This document shows, piece by piece, positions 28,737-38,006 of a stretch of 64,000 nt of DNA. This DNA is from Oceanobacillus piezotolerans (lineage in GTDB: Bacteria; Bacillota; Bacilli; Bacillales; Amphibacillaceae), in NCBI RefSeq assembly GCF_003665065.1, contig NZ_RCHR01000001.1:372001-436000 (forward strand), given 5' to 3'. The position numbers were made by a program, and so were the translations under genes. The notes beneath the pieces are model-generated. The model had not been told where the DNA came from. It searched no databases and saw only the letters and a program-made list of their open reading frames with translations. Position 1 is the first letter of the stretch. Each line of letters opens with the position of its first letter.

Positions 28737-30008
28737 ATGCAGAACATACTTCAAGGTTTTCGTGACAAATTAAATATTAATAAAGATTTATTGCTATTGT
28801 TGTTAATAGGTGGACTATATTCTTTAGGAATATTTTTATCGAATACATTTGTTAACATTTACCTATGGAGGCAATCTGGTGAATTTATGACGATTGCTAT
28901 GTATAATTTAGCTATTTATCTGTTTCAAGCAGTAACCTTTATTCTTGCGGGACGTTTAGCAAAAAAAGTGGATCGGATTATTGTTTTAAGGTTAGGTGTT
29001 ACGTTTTTGTCTTTGTTCTTTCTTTGTGTATTATTCATTGGGGAAGCTTCATCGACCTATAACTTTCTTCTAGGAAGTCTGCTCGGCATCGGCTATGGTT
29101 TTTATTGGTTAGCATTTAACGTACTTACCTTTGAAATAACTGAACCTGACACAAGGGATTTTTTTAATGGATTCTTAGGGATCTTACAATCCCTTGGTGG
29201 AATGGTCGGTCCAATAGTAGCTGGTATTATTATCTCCAGAATGAATGGCAGTGTAGGCTATACAACGATTTTTACAATATCCTTTATTTTGTTCATCTTG
29301 GCAGTAGCATGCAGTTTTTTTATTCAACGCAGAAAGGCTGAAGGCTCATTTTTTTTTAAACGGGTCTTGATGGAGAGAAACAGGAATAAGAACTGGCGTA
29401 GAATTCTTTATGCGCATGTATTTCAAGGTCTAAGGGAAGGTGTCTTTGTTTTTGTCATCTCGATATGGGTTTTTGTTGTAACACAAAGTGAATTAGCACT
29501 GGGGACCTTTAACTTATTTCTATCAGGTTTATCTGCAGTCCTCTATTTTGTAGTTACCAAATTCATTAAACCTGCAATGCGAAAGAAAGCCATTTTACTC
29601 GGTGCAGTCTTATTATATTTGTCTATTTTCATCATCCTTTTTGAGGTGAATTATACCCTGTTAATGGTATATGCAGTTGTAATAGGGATAGCCTACCCAA
29701 TCATTAATGTTCCATATATATCGCTTACCTATGATGTAATTGGTAAAGCGTGGAAAGCGGGAGAGATGCGGATTGAATATATTGTTGTTAGAGAGCTATT
29801 CTTAAATATTGGCCGCATTATTTCAGTGCTTGCATTTATCTTTCTCATTTCAATCGTTGAACCAGACTTCGCAGTTTCTATTATGTTTGTTATTTTTGGC
29901 GCAGGTCATTTGTTTGTTTACTTCTATATCCGGAATATCTACTTGGGGAGTTCTTCCAAAAAAGAAATATTAATGAAGGAGCAGATAACAGACGAAAAAA
30001 ACCGCTAG
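28737..30008 (+). CDS. yqgE: MFS transporter (YqgE-like)
   Basis: This 423-residue protein has about 12 hydrophobic segments and belongs to the major facilitator superfamily. The substrate is unknown. Loops such as RLAKKVDRIIVLRLG after the second or third segment resemble the usual MFS loop. ATG 28737 follows AAAGGAG. It lies between sodA and pbpA, the place of yqgE in B. subtilis, and pbpA follows 51 bp later, so cotranscription is likely. Confidence 0.85.
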   Translation: MQNILQGFRDKLNINKDLLLLLLIGGLYSLGIFLSNTFVNIYLWRQSGEFMTIAMYNLAIYLFQAVTFILAGRLAKKVDRIIVLRLGVTFLSLFFLCVLFIGEASSTYNFLLGSLLGIGYGFYWLAFNVLTFEITEPDTRDFFNGFLGILQSLGGMVGPIVAGIIISRMNGSVGYTTIFTISFILFILAVACSFFIQRRKAEGSFFFKRVLMERNRNKNWRRILYAHVFQGLREGVFVFVISIWVFVVTQSELALGTFNLFLSGLSAVLYFVVTKFIKPAMRKKAILLGAVLLYLSIFIILFEVNYTLLMVYAVVIGIAYPIINVPYISLTYDVIGKAWKAGEMRIEYIVVRELFLNIGRIISVLAFIFLISIVEPDFAVSIMFVIFGAGHLFVYFYIRNIYLGSSSKKEILMKEQITDEKNR

Positions 30009-30059
30009 ATGTGATAATATAATATTTGAAACGTGATTTTGCATTTTTGGGGGAGAAAT

Positions 30060-32219
30060 ATGAGTACCAATAAAAAGAAAAAGAAGAAAGCACAGCTTCC
30101 CTTCCGGATAAATATTGTATTTTTTATCATATTTTTACTGTTTTCCGTACTTATACTACAATTAGGTGTTGTTCAAATTTTAAATGGGGAAGACTTTCAG
30201 AAAGAAATTGAACGAACGATCAAAGATACAACGAAAATACCGGTCCCAAGAGGGAAATTCTACGATCGTAACCATAATATTATAGTAGATAATGAACCGG
30301 TTTATTCTATAACCTATACACCACCTAAAGGAATTCAAGCTGAAGACAGGTTAAAGGTTGCCGAGGAGTTAGCTAATTATATTACAATGGTTCCGGAAGG
30401 GGAAGACGCGGAAGAATATTTTGACAGGTCATTAACGGAGAGGAACCTGAAAGAATATTGGTATTTGAAGAATCAAGAAGAAGCTGATGAAAGGGTGTCT
30501 ACTGAAGAAGCTAGCGAGTTAAATAATGCTGAAGTGTATAACCTGACATTAAACCGAATTACAGAAGAAGAAATTAGTGACTTTACTCTTCAAGAAAAAG
30601 AAGTCATTGCAATTAAGAAAGAATTAGATAAGGCTTTTTCTTTAACGCCACATACGGTAAAAAATGAAGGTGTGACAGCTGAAGAATACGCTCAAGTATC
30701 TGAGAATTTAAGTGAACTTCCGGGTATTAATGCTACTACCGACTGGAACCGGACTTATCCATATGATGAGACACTGAAAAGCTTGCTGGGAGGTATCACT
30801 TCACAAGAAGAAGGTATACCTGCTGAGAGTGAAGATTACTATTTAACTCGAGGCTATAGCAGAAATGACAGAGTAGGTAAAAGCGGTCTGGAGCAATACT
30901 ATGAAAGTCTATTAAAGGGCAGGAAAGAGCAAATACAATATACGACTACCAAGAACGGTACGGTTATAGGAGCAGAAACCGTGGTGGAAGGTGAAAGTGG
31001 AAAAGACTTGGTGCTTTCAATCGATATGGAGCTCCAAGAAGCAGTAGACGAGATCCTTCGTGAAGAATTGAAAAATAATGTTTCTGGGAACCCACATTTA
31101 GAAGATATGTTAGCTATCGTATTGGACCCCAATACTGGTGAACTCCTTGCGGTCTCAGGTCAGCATTATGATAGAGATTCAAGTGAATTTTCAAATGTAG
31201 CATTCAAAAACCTTTATGATGCTCATATGTTAGGTTCTACGATAAAGGGCGCAACAGTACTGTCGGGTTTACAGTCGGGTGTCATTTCACCAGGACAAGT
31301 ATTCTATGATCAACAATTCTACGGTGGTGGTACGTTATTCCGTTCCTGGACAACAGGTATCGGTGCCGTAGATGATATTAATGCATTGAAGCGATCCTCA
31401 AACGTTTATATGTTTTACATTGCATTAAGAATGGGTGGAGATTATCGTTATCCTTTCCCAAGTAGAAGTACGCTAGCAATAGATAATGAATCTAAATTTG
31501 AAGCTTTTCAGCAATTTAGAAATTATTTTGCTCAATTAGGACTTGGGGTAGAAACGGGAGTGGATTATCCATATGAAGCAACTGGATTTGCCGGAACAAA
31601 TCCTCAAGCGGGGAACTTGCTTCACTTTGCAATAGGACAATATGATACATATACAAATATACAGCAAGCCCAGTATATTTCGACTATTGCTAACGGGGGA
31701 TACCGTGTTGCACCGCATTTCTTAAAAGAAGTTCGTGAACCATTGCCGACGGATGAGAAGCTAGGTCCAATCTATGAAGCAAAGCATACCGATGTTTTAA
31801 ATAGAATAGATACGGAACATATTGATCGCATTCAGGAAGGCTTTCGCAGGGTGTTTCAAGAACAAGGTGGTACGGCTAGAAGTACCTTTGCTGGTAAACC
31901 TTATAATCCTGCCGGAAAAACAGGTACAGCAGAAAGCAGGGTTTATAAAAATGTGAATGGGGAAATAGTAGGGTATGATACTATCAACCTCAACTTGGTC
32001 GGTTATGCACCATTTGATAATCCGGAAGTTGCATTCGCTGTTATCGTTCCTGGCTTAAGCCGCGGACATAGTAATTATCCAAATTATACGATTGGCGAAA
32101 AGATCCTAGATACTTACTTTGAAATGAAAAAAGAAAGAGCATCAGGAAAATCGAATAATAATGGGGAAGAAGTAGAAGCTGAATCTAGTGAGACAGAATC
32201 TGATGATACAGATGAGTAA
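30060..32219 (+). CDS. pbpA: Penicillin-binding protein 2A (class B transpeptidase)
   Basis: This class B PBP cross-links lateral-wall peptidoglycan. One N-terminal membrane segment (about 15-38) is followed by a dimerisation domain and the transpeptidase domain. Catalytic motifs are STIK (serine near 393), SSN (near 444) and KTGT (near 619). ATG 30060 (719 residues) follows GGGGGAG; a GTG at 30033 lies before it and lacks a site. The Ser/Glu-rich C-terminal tail is low in complexity. In B. subtilis pbpA (yqgF) follows yqgE. Confidence 0.95.
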   Translation: MSTNKKKKKKAQLPFRINIVFFIIFLLFSVLILQLGVVQILNGEDFQKEIERTIKDTTKIPVPRGKFYDRNHNIIVDNEPVYSITYTPPKGIQAEDRLKVAEELANYITMVPEGEDAEEYFDRSLTERNLKEYWYLKNQEEADERVSTEEASELNNAEVYNLTLNRITEEEISDFTLQEKEVIAIKKELDKAFSLTPHTVKNEGVTAEEYAQVSENLSELPGINATTDWNRTYPYDETLKSLLGGITSQEEGIPAESEDYYLTRGYSRNDRVGKSGLEQYYESLLKGRKEQIQYTTTKNGTVIGAETVVEGESGKDLVLSIDMELQEAVDEILREELKNNVSGNPHLEDMLAIVLDPNTGELLAVSGQHYDRDSSEFSNVAFKNLYDAHMLGSTIKGATVLSGLQSGVISPGQVFYDQQFYGGGTLFRSWTTGIGAVDDINALKRSSNVYMFYIALRMGGDYRYPFPSRSTLAIDNESKFEAFQQFRNYFAQLGLGVETGVDYPYEATGFAGTNPQAGNLLHFAIGQYDTYTNIQQAQYISTIANGGYRVAPHFLKEVREPLPTDEKLGPIYEAKHTDVLNRIDTEHIDRIQEGFRRVFQEQGGTARSTFAGKPYNPAGKTGTAESRVYKNVNGEIVGYDTINLNLVGYAPFDNPEVAFAVIVPGLSRGHSNYPNYTIGEKILDTYFEMKKERASGKSNNNGEEVEAESSETESDDTDE

Positions 32220-32224
32220 CATGC

Positions 32225-32272
32225 TAAAAAGTCTAAAATTCCATAAATGAATTTTAGGCTTTTGTTTTTAAT
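32225..32272 (+). terminator. Intrinsic terminator after pbpA
   Basis: Stem AAGTCTAAAATTC with GAATTTTAGGCTT, 7-nt loop and T-rich tail. Confidence 0.82.
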
Positions 32273-32341
32273 ATTTGCTTTTATGGGTATATATAAATTC
32301 CTGATATAGAATTTAAATAGGTAATGCAAGATTTTTCAATA

Positions 32342-32396
32342 TTAACATAAGATTATAACAAATTTCATGCTAACTTAACATTATTTGTATATAATA
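32342..32396 (+). promoter_or_regulatory. Candidate PhoP box and promoter of phoU
   Basis: TTAACA-like hexamers start at 32342 (TTAACA), 32353 (TTATAA), 32363 (TTTCAT) and 32375 (TTAACA), about 11 bp apart. A TATAAT-like -10 box follows at about 32390-32395. Such repeats just before the -10 box are typical for PhoP-activated promoters such as that of pst. Inference only. Confidence 0.5.
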
Positions 32397-32441
32397 AGAA
32401 AACACGTTATAAATTGTAATAGCGAAGGAGAGATATTTATT

Positions 32442-33095
32442 ATGGCAACGCGTGGGCAGTTCCAAAGTGAAATAGAGGGGTTAAACAAACAAATTGTACA
32501 ACTCGCTATTGCTTCAAAAGAGGCGTTAAACAACGCAATGGATTCATTGTTTGAACAAGATCTAGACAAAGCAAATTCGATAATAGAGAATGATTATGAA
32601 ATTGATCGTGGTGAAATTGAAATTAATGATAAGGCAATTTTGTTAATCGCAAAACAGCAGCCTGTTGCACGAGATTTAAGAAGAATTATTATCGCATTAA
32701 GAATTGTAACAGATATCGAACGAATGGCTGACAATGCGAAAAATATTGCAAATTCTACCATCCTATTAGGTAAGAATTATAGCTCTATACCACAGGATTT
32801 AAGAAAAATGCAAGAGATGATTTTAAAGATGCTACAAACGGCAATATTAGCTTTTCAAAATGAAGATATTGCACTTGCAGGTAAATTAGCTGAGATGGAT
32901 GATGATGTAGATAAATTATATAAAACGATTGTAAGCGAACTTCTTGGAGAGACTGCGACAAACCCAGATAAGATTCAATATGTAATGCAAGTAGCGTTTA
33001 CAGCTCGTTACTTAGAGCGGTATGCAGATCATATTACCAATATTGGAGAAAGTATTCTTTACTTAGTAAAAGGTGAAAATTACAGCTTGAACTAA
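32442..33095 (+). CDS. phoU: Phosphate signalling protein PhoU
   Basis: PhoU links phosphate uptake to the PhoR-PhoP system and limits transport. The 217-residue protein has two three-helix PhoU repeats with the metal-binding signatures RIVTDIERMADNAKNI (near 84) and RYLERYADHITNIGE (near 190). ATG 32442 follows GAAGGAGA; the frame is open upstream to 32385 but has no site there. In most bacilli phoU or the pst genes lie here after pbpA. Here phoU stands alone behind its own PhoP-like promoter, with no pstSCAB genes. Confidence 0.95.
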   Translation: MATRGQFQSEIEGLNKQIVQLAIASKEALNNAMDSLFEQDLDKANSIIENDYEIDRGEIEINDKAILLIAKQQPVARDLRRIIIALRIVTDIERMADNAKNIANSTILLGKNYSSIPQDLRKMQEMILKMLQTAILAFQNEDIALAGKLAEMDDDVDKLYKTIVSELLGETATNPDKIQYVMQVAFTARYLERYADHITNIGESILYLVKGENYSLN

Positions 33096-33124
33096 ATGAA
33101 ATTCTCATACCGATGGTTATCTAA

Positions 33125-33160
33125 ACAGCCCCCCCTTTATTGAATAAAGGGGGGGCTTAA
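33125..33160. terminator. Bidirectional terminator between phoU and the MltG-like gene
   Basis: AGCCCCCCCTTTAT pairs with ATAAAGGGGGGGCT, closing a 3-nt loop, between convergent genes. Confidence 0.88.
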
Positions 33161-33167
33161 TATTGTT

Positions 33168-33749
33168 TTAATTGGCTATAGTCTCAGCTATTTCGTAAAA
33201 GCTCATATCACTTGTTAAAGTGTATTCCCCAAGTTGTACATATAAGCTATAATCATTTTCATTAAGATATTGATCGAATTCAAAAGCATCTTCTATAATA
33301 TTGTTCTCTTCAAGCAATGAACTGATCTCAGAAGTAAGCATTCCAGGTTTAATGGATATCTTGTAACTTGCTGCTTCGTTGGTGTTTTCTTCTTGAGTCT
33401 TTTCTTTTTCTTTTTCTTTTTCCTCATCGGCTTCTTCAGTATTGCTTTCCTTGGTTTCTTCAGTGTCTGATTCTTTCTTTTCTTCTGTATTAGTCGATTT
33501 TTGTTCCGTGTTCTCTGCAGGCTTTTTATTAGCTTCAGCAGTTTTAGCACTGCTTTCGGAACTTGGGACTGTTAAAGTAATATATTCTTCACCTGATAGC
33601 ACATAATACCCGCTATCCTCAACGAGAGGAATTAATTCCTCTGCACTATATTCTTCTATACCTTTTTCGTCAAAGAATTGTAGTCCAATAAGCATTATGA
33701 CTCCAGCAGTAAGAAGACCGACAGAAAAATACCGTAAAACTTGTTTCAT
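33168..33749 (-). CDS. Membrane-anchored protein with MltG-like LysM subdomain
   Basis: This 193-residue protein has a signal anchor (about 8-26), then a charged low-complexity linker (about 62-128) rich in Glu, Lys, Thr and Asn. A C-terminal module (about 129-190) contains TSEISSLLEENNIIEDAFEF and ends in SFYEIAETI. That module resembles the LysM-like part of MltG lytic transglycosylases; the catalytic domain is missing. It may bind wall glycans without cutting them, which is inferred. The linker contains a coding run of six-base repeats. The next small gene upstream lies 11 bp away, so they likely form one operon. By position it may correspond to yqzC or yqzD of B. subtilis. Confidence 0.75.
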   Translation of the reverse strand: MKQVLRYFSVGLLTAGVIMLIGLQFFDEKGIEEYSAEELIPLVEDSGYYVLSGEEYITLTVPSSESSAKTAEANKKPAENTEQKSTNTEEKKESDTEETKESNTEEADEEKEKEKEKTQEENTNEAASYKISIKPGMLTSEISSLLEENNIIEDAFEFDQYLNENDYSLYVQLGEYTLTSDMSFYEIAETIAN

Positions 33750-33760
33750 AGGTTTCTCCT

Positions 33761-33982
33761 TTATTTACTAGTTTTTGAAATCATGTCTTGATCAAGTCCT
33801 TCGGGTAGTAATTCCTCTTCAAGGATTTTAATCTTTTTCTTCATCTGATATGTATCTTGCATTGTTGTAATCGATAATTGTTCAACCTGACTTTCTAAAT
33901 CTTCAAATTTATCATTCACAAAATACGATAAAATGAATAAAGCTACTGCAACAATTAGGATGGCAATTACTGCATAGATCAT
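33761..33982 (-). CDS. Small membrane protein with coiled-coil tail
   Basis: The 73-residue protein has one N-terminal membrane segment (about 2-22, YAVIAILIVAVALFILSYFV) and a helical, charged, probably coiled-coil region (about 25-62). ATG 33982 follows AAGGAGGTA. It is cotranscribed with the downstream MltG-like gene. I recognise no family with confidence; position suggests a yqzC/yqzD-type gene near the former pst locus. Confidence 0.75.
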   Translation of the reverse strand: MIYAVIAILIVAVALFILSYFVNDKFEDLESQVEQLSITTMQDTYQMKKKIKILEEELLPEGLDQDMISKTSK

Positions 33983-34216
33983 TTATATACCTCCTTTTTA
34001 GTCTACGAATGCTAATCAACCAATCATAGATTTATTAAATGACAAAAAGAGTCATAATTTGTCACATTAATAGTTATAACATAGAAAACGTACTTAGGGA
34101 AACTCTAATTATTTTCCAATTATTATTGATTGTTTTCCCAAATTCTGATATTATTATTGAGTCTGAAATGATTTGTACTATCGATTAGCAAGTTTTTATA
34201 GTTTGGAGGGAAAATC

Positions 34217-34366
34217 ATGCGCGTAAACATCACTTTAGCTTGTACTGAGACAGGTGAACGTAATTACATTACTACAAAAAATAAACGTAAAAATCCTGAG
34301 CGTATCGAGCTTATGAAATATTGCCCACGTCTTAAAAAACACACTTTACACCGTGAAACTAAATAA
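34217..34366 (+). CDS. rpmG: 50S ribosomal protein L33
   Basis: This 49-residue protein begins [20 protein letters not shown] and is a typical L33. ATG 34217 follows TTGGAGGG. Zinc-binding forms carry two CXXC pairs; this one keeps only Cys9 and Cys36 and has Thr at position 12, so it should not bind zinc through that motif. In B. subtilis a rpmG gene lies at the same place before yqgO and gluP. A strong terminator follows. Confidence 0.95.
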   Translation: MRVNITLACTETGERNYITTKNKRKNPERIELMKYCPRLKKHTLHRETK

Positions 34367-34375
34367 TAAAAATAA

Positions 34376-34409
34376 GAAAACCCTTGTCATTTGATAAGGG
34401 TTTTTTTTA
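34376..34409 (+). terminator. Intrinsic terminator after rpmG
   Basis: AAAACCCTTGTCA and TGATAAGGGTTTT form a stem followed by a T run. Confidence 0.9.
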
Positions 34410-34476
34410 TTTGAATAAATAGAGAGGAATAAGTAAAAATTAACCCTAAACGTTTAATAGAAGAAGGTGTGATTAG

Positions 34477-34677
34477 ATGCGTGTCTTATCCTATTTCGTT
34501 ATTATCTTTACCTTGATATCAGTCCTGTTTAAGTGGAGATATCGAATATTAAACACAATCTTAGCAGTTGGGTTTTTTAGAAAAGTAGCTGTCCGATTTT
34601 CCATGAATATCCCGCAGTTAAGGAATCAGCTTATTCCAGGATTATTCGGAGACAAGTTAAAGGATTATCAGAATTAA
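34477..34677 (+). CDS. Small membrane protein (YqgO-position)
   Basis: This 66-residue protein has one N-terminal hydrophobic segment (about 4-34, with a break at KWRYR) and a basic C-terminal half. ATG 34477 follows an AGAAGGTGTG site. It lies just before gluP, where B. subtilis has the small gene yqgO; the yqgN gene expected nearby is absent. A terminator follows. The gene is likely real, but no function is known. Confidence 0.7.
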   Translation: MRVLSYFVIIFTLISVLFKWRYRILNTILAVGFFRKVAVRFSMNIPQLRNQLIPGLFGDKLKDYQN

Positions 34678-34682
34678 TCGAA

Positions 34683-34714
34683 GGAAGTTGCGTTTAGAGC
34701 AACTTCTTTTTTGT
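34683..34714 (+). terminator. Terminator after the YqgO-like gene
   Basis: GAAGTTGC pairs with GCAACTTC around a 7-nt loop, followed by six T. Confidence 0.85.
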
Positions 34715-34832
34715 TCTATATTTCATGGAGGTTTGTTATGATTAGATAAAATGATGCTTATGAAATCGAGGTACACATTACTGTTTAAACGGTGAACAAG
34801 ATTTTTATTACTCATCTAGGGTTGGTGAATAT

Positions 34833-36386
34833 ATGTATGTAAATGAACAATATTATCTTTATAAAATAGCATATCAGCTTGTAACAGAAATGGAATTTGA
34901 TATTTTACATATTGATTCAAATAATCATGAAATCTGGTTAGAAAAATATGAAGACAAGTTATCAAAAGTAGTCCGGCTTATCCATAAAGGTTTTGACTGG
35001 AAAAATCATTTAAAAAAAGATGTTGCTATCGTATTCCAGAAGACAAGAAATCTTAAACGCTTTATAAGAGGAAAAGAGATTGAGCTTCATAATATTTATG
35101 TTTCTACTTATCCACCTGTCGATGATTGGGAACTTCTCAAAAGGCCTATGAAATTAAAGGATAAAGCCAAAATCAATATGCGTGTATATTACTTTGATAG
35201 CAATAGCAATCATGAAGAGCTAGAAAGATTCCAACAACAGGCAGGAGTAAAGATTAATTTAGATGGCATAGCCTTAAGTACGTATGAACAAGAAAAAGTA
35301 ACTGGAGATTATAAGCAATTTCTCATTGAAAAGCTTACATATAGAAGAAATGAAGTGGAAAATATTTTTACATTTGGAAAGCCGTTTTTCACCTATCTGA
35401 TAATAGCACTTAATATTTTTATGTTTATTTGGCTAGAAGTAAGCGGCGGGAGTACTCAGATTGACACGTTAATTGATCTTGGTGCCAAATATAACCCTGG
35501 TATGATAGAGAACAATGAGTGGTGGCGTATCATTACCTCGATGTTTTTGCATATTGGTATTTTACATTTACTAATGAACTTGATTGCAGTGTACTATCTG
35601 GGAACAGCAGTCGAACGTATTTTTGGCAAATGGCGCTTTTTAATTATCTATCTATTAGCTGGTATAGGTGGCGGGCTGGCCAGCTTTGCTTTCTCGACAA
35701 ATATATCTGCTGGTGCTTCTGGAGCGATTTTCGGTCTATTTGGTGCTCTGCTATTTTTTGGTACCGTTTATAAACAGGTCTTTCTCCAAACCATAGGAAC
35801 AAATATTATTGCCATTTTAGCTATTAATCTTTTACTTGGTTTTATGGTCGAACAAATCGATATGGCAGCTCACATAGGCGGATTAATTGCTGGATTTATT
35901 GCATCTGCTATTGTAAATGTTCCTAAAAAGAAACAGATGAAAAGCCGAATTATCGCAAGTATTGGTTATCCTTTAATGTTGATTACTCTGTTTTTAATTG
36001 GCTATTACAATAATCTTCATAATCAAACTTATCACTTAATGAAAATAGAAGAATTATTATTAGCTAACAACTACACGGAGGTTGTAGAGGCAGCAACGGA
36101 TGGATTAGAGCTGGAAGGTGATGATGAAGCGATCTTATTATTTCAACGATCCTATGCCTATTTAAAGCTGGGTAATATAGAAAAGGCTATTACGGATCTG
36201 GAAGAAAGTACGACCTATAATAACGCACCATCAGAGGCCTACTTTAATTTAGCTTTGTTGTATTACAATCAAGGAAACATAGATAGAGCTGCAGAATATA
36301 TAGCAGAAGCGTACAAGAAGGATAGAAGTAATCCCGATTACCAAAAATTATATGAAGAAATCACAGGTAAATCGGTGGACAAATAG
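34833..36386 (+). CDS. gluP: Rhomboid protease GluP with TPR domain
   Basis: GluP (YqgP) is an intramembrane serine protease. The 517-residue protein has a cytoplasmic N-terminal domain (about 1-175), a rhomboid core with membrane segments (about 180-395) and a C-terminal TPR region (about 405-510). The catalytic Ser lies in AGASGAIFGLFG (near 291) and the catalytic His in AHIGGLIAGF (near 349). The HIGILHLLMNL region holds the usual loop. ATG 34833 follows GGGTTGGTG. In B. subtilis GluP helps degrade the magnesium transporter MgtE with FtsH. Confidence 0.95.
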   Translation: MYVNEQYYLYKIAYQLVTEMEFDILHIDSNNHEIWLEKYEDKLSKVVRLIHKGFDWKNHLKKDVAIVFQKTRNLKRFIRGKEIELHNIYVSTYPPVDDWELLKRPMKLKDKAKINMRVYYFDSNSNHEELERFQQQAGVKINLDGIALSTYEQEKVTGDYKQFLIEKLTYRRNEVENIFTFGKPFFTYLIIALNIFMFIWLEVSGGSTQIDTLIDLGAKYNPGMIENNEWWRIITSMFLHIGILHLLMNLIAVYYLGTAVERIFGKWRFLIIYLLAGIGGGLASFAFSTNISAGASGAIFGLFGALLFFGTVYKQVFLQTIGTNIIAILAINLLLGFMVEQIDMAAHIGGLIAGFIASAIVNVPKKKQMKSRIIASIGYPLMLITLFLIGYYNNLHNQTYHLMKIEELLLANNYTEVVEAATDGLELEGDDEAILLFQRSYAYLKLGNIEKAITDLEESTTYNNAPSEAYFNLALLYYNQGNIDRAAEYIAEAYKKDRSNPDYQKLYEEITGKSVDK

Positions 36387-36465
36387 GGCGGTTATTCTTA
36401 CACTCCTCTTTCCGTATAGAAATCATTTCTTCGTTAACACTAGAAGTAAATGAGGAAAGAGAGGT

Positions 36466-37932
36466 GTGAAAAACTTGGAGACAGAAAAACAGCCATTATT
36501 CGATTCATTTTCTAAAAATGTGGAATATATAAATAACCATTTAGGTGTGGATGAGAGTTTTGATTTAGTAAGGTTGGATTTAGAATATGCCGGTAGAGAT
36601 ATGGCAATATTTTTAGTGGATGGCTTTGCTAAAGACGATATTATGCACTTATTGATGAAATTCCTAGCAAAATTAAAACCAGAACAACTAGAGCCCGATA
36701 CACTAAACAAGTTATTAAAAACATATATTCCTTATATGGAGTTAGATCAGATAGATGACTTAAATAAAGCAGCAGACTCCGTTTTGGCTGGTACTACAGC
36801 TTTAATAGTAGATGGTATAGATAAAATTATACTTATTGATGCACGGACTTATACGGTTCGTTCTCCAGAAGAACCAGATTTAGAACGAGTGGTAAGGGGC
36901 TCACGTGATGGGTATGTGGAAACAATCGTATTCAATACTTCTTTAACCCGGCGTAGAGTAAGAGACAGATCTTTACGTATGGAGTATCTGCAAATTGGCA
37001 GAAGATCAAAAACAGATGTTGCTGTCTGTTATTTAGCTGATATTGCTGATCAAAAAAGGGTAGACCACCTAAAACATATCTTAAAGAAAATAGATACCGA
37101 TGGATTACCAATGGCAGAAAAAACCATTGAAGAATTCTTAAGTGGCAGACACTGGAACCCTTATCCATCCATACGTTATACGGAACGTCCTGATACAGCT
37201 GCAGCTCATTTATATGAAGGTCATGTTTTAATCATTATTGACGGGTCTCCGAGTGTGATGATCACGCCTTCTACCTTTTGGCAGCACCTGCAGCATGCTG
37301 AAGAATACAGGCAAAAGCCACTTGTGGGAGCTTATTTGAGAATGGTCCGGTATTTAGCAGTCTTCTTATCGATTTTTCTTTTGCCACTATATTATTTATT
37401 ATCTGTTCAACCCGAGTTATTGCCAGCAGCATTAGAATTTATTGGACCAAACGAAAAAGGAAATATACCTTTACTGATTCAATTCTTGCTCGCTGAAATT
37501 GGTATGGATGTCTTACGTATGGCCGCTATACACAGTCCCTCTTCTTTAGCCACGGCACTTGGGCTAGTAGCTGCTATTCTAATTGGACAAATATCAGTAG
37601 AAGTTGGTTGGTTCTCTAATGAAGTCATTTTGTATATTGCTGTTGCTGCAATTGGAACTTATGCTACTCCAAGTTATGAAATGAGCTTGGCTAACCATAT
37701 TGTAAGGATTGTCTTATTGCTTATAACAGCTGCATTCGGTGTAATTGGATATGTGGTAGGTATTACCTTATGGATTATTTATCTTGCTAGAATGGAGACA
37801 TTCCGAATTCCTTATTTTTGGCCGTTTTTACCTTTTTCCTCATCAGGTTTTAAAGAAGTATTATTGCGTACTCCCGTTCCGCTTCACAGAAAGCGACCAG
37901 ATTTCTTACATCCCCAAGACCCCGATCGTTAA
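36466..37932 (+). CDS. GerA-family spore germination protein (SpoVAF-like)
   Basis: This 488-residue protein belongs to the GerAA/SpoVAF family of spore inner-membrane proteins. A soluble N-terminal region (about 1-290) holds the family block RVVRGSRDGYVETIVFNTSL. It is followed by several membrane segments (about 295-460), including YIAVAAIGTYATPSYEM. The block resembles SpoVAF more than GerAA receptors. It stands alone, without adjacent GerAB or GerAC genes. GTG 36466 overlaps an AGAGGTG site, so TTG 36475 (spacing about 8) may be the true start. A spore role is inferred from the family. Confidence 0.88.
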   Translation: MKNLETEKQPLFDSFSKNVEYINNHLGVDESFDLVRLDLEYAGRDMAIFLVDGFAKDDIMHLLMKFLAKLKPEQLEPDTLNKLLKTYIPYMELDQIDDLNKAADSVLAGTTALIVDGIDKIILIDARTYTVRSPEEPDLERVVRGSRDGYVETIVFNTSLTRRRVRDRSLRMEYLQIGRRSKTDVAVCYLADIADQKRVDHLKHILKKIDTDGLPMAEKTIEEFLSGRHWNPYPSIRYTERPDTAAAHLYEGHVLIIIDGSPSVMITPSTFWQHLQHAEEYRQKPLVGAYLRMVRYLAVFLSIFLLPLYYLLSVQPELLPAALEFIGPNEKGNIPLLIQFLLAEIGMDVLRMAAIHSPSSLATALGLVAAILIGQISVEVGWFSNEVILYIAVAAIGTYATPSYEMSLANHIVRIVLLLITAAFGVIGYVVGITLWIIYLARMETFRIPYFWPFLPFSSSGFKEVLLRTPVPLHRKRPDFLHPQDPDR

Positions 37933-37951
37933 TGATCTGGGTCCTTTTTTT
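37917..37951 (+). terminator. Intrinsic terminator after the GerA-family gene
   Basis: GACCCCGATC pairs with GATCTGGGTC around a 6-nt loop, followed by seven T; the left arm lies in the last codons of the gene. Confidence 0.85.
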
Positions 37952-38006
37952 GGGTTAAAAATGTATTAAGTTATTGGAATTTGATATAATGGAGGTTGGT
38001 GATTAA

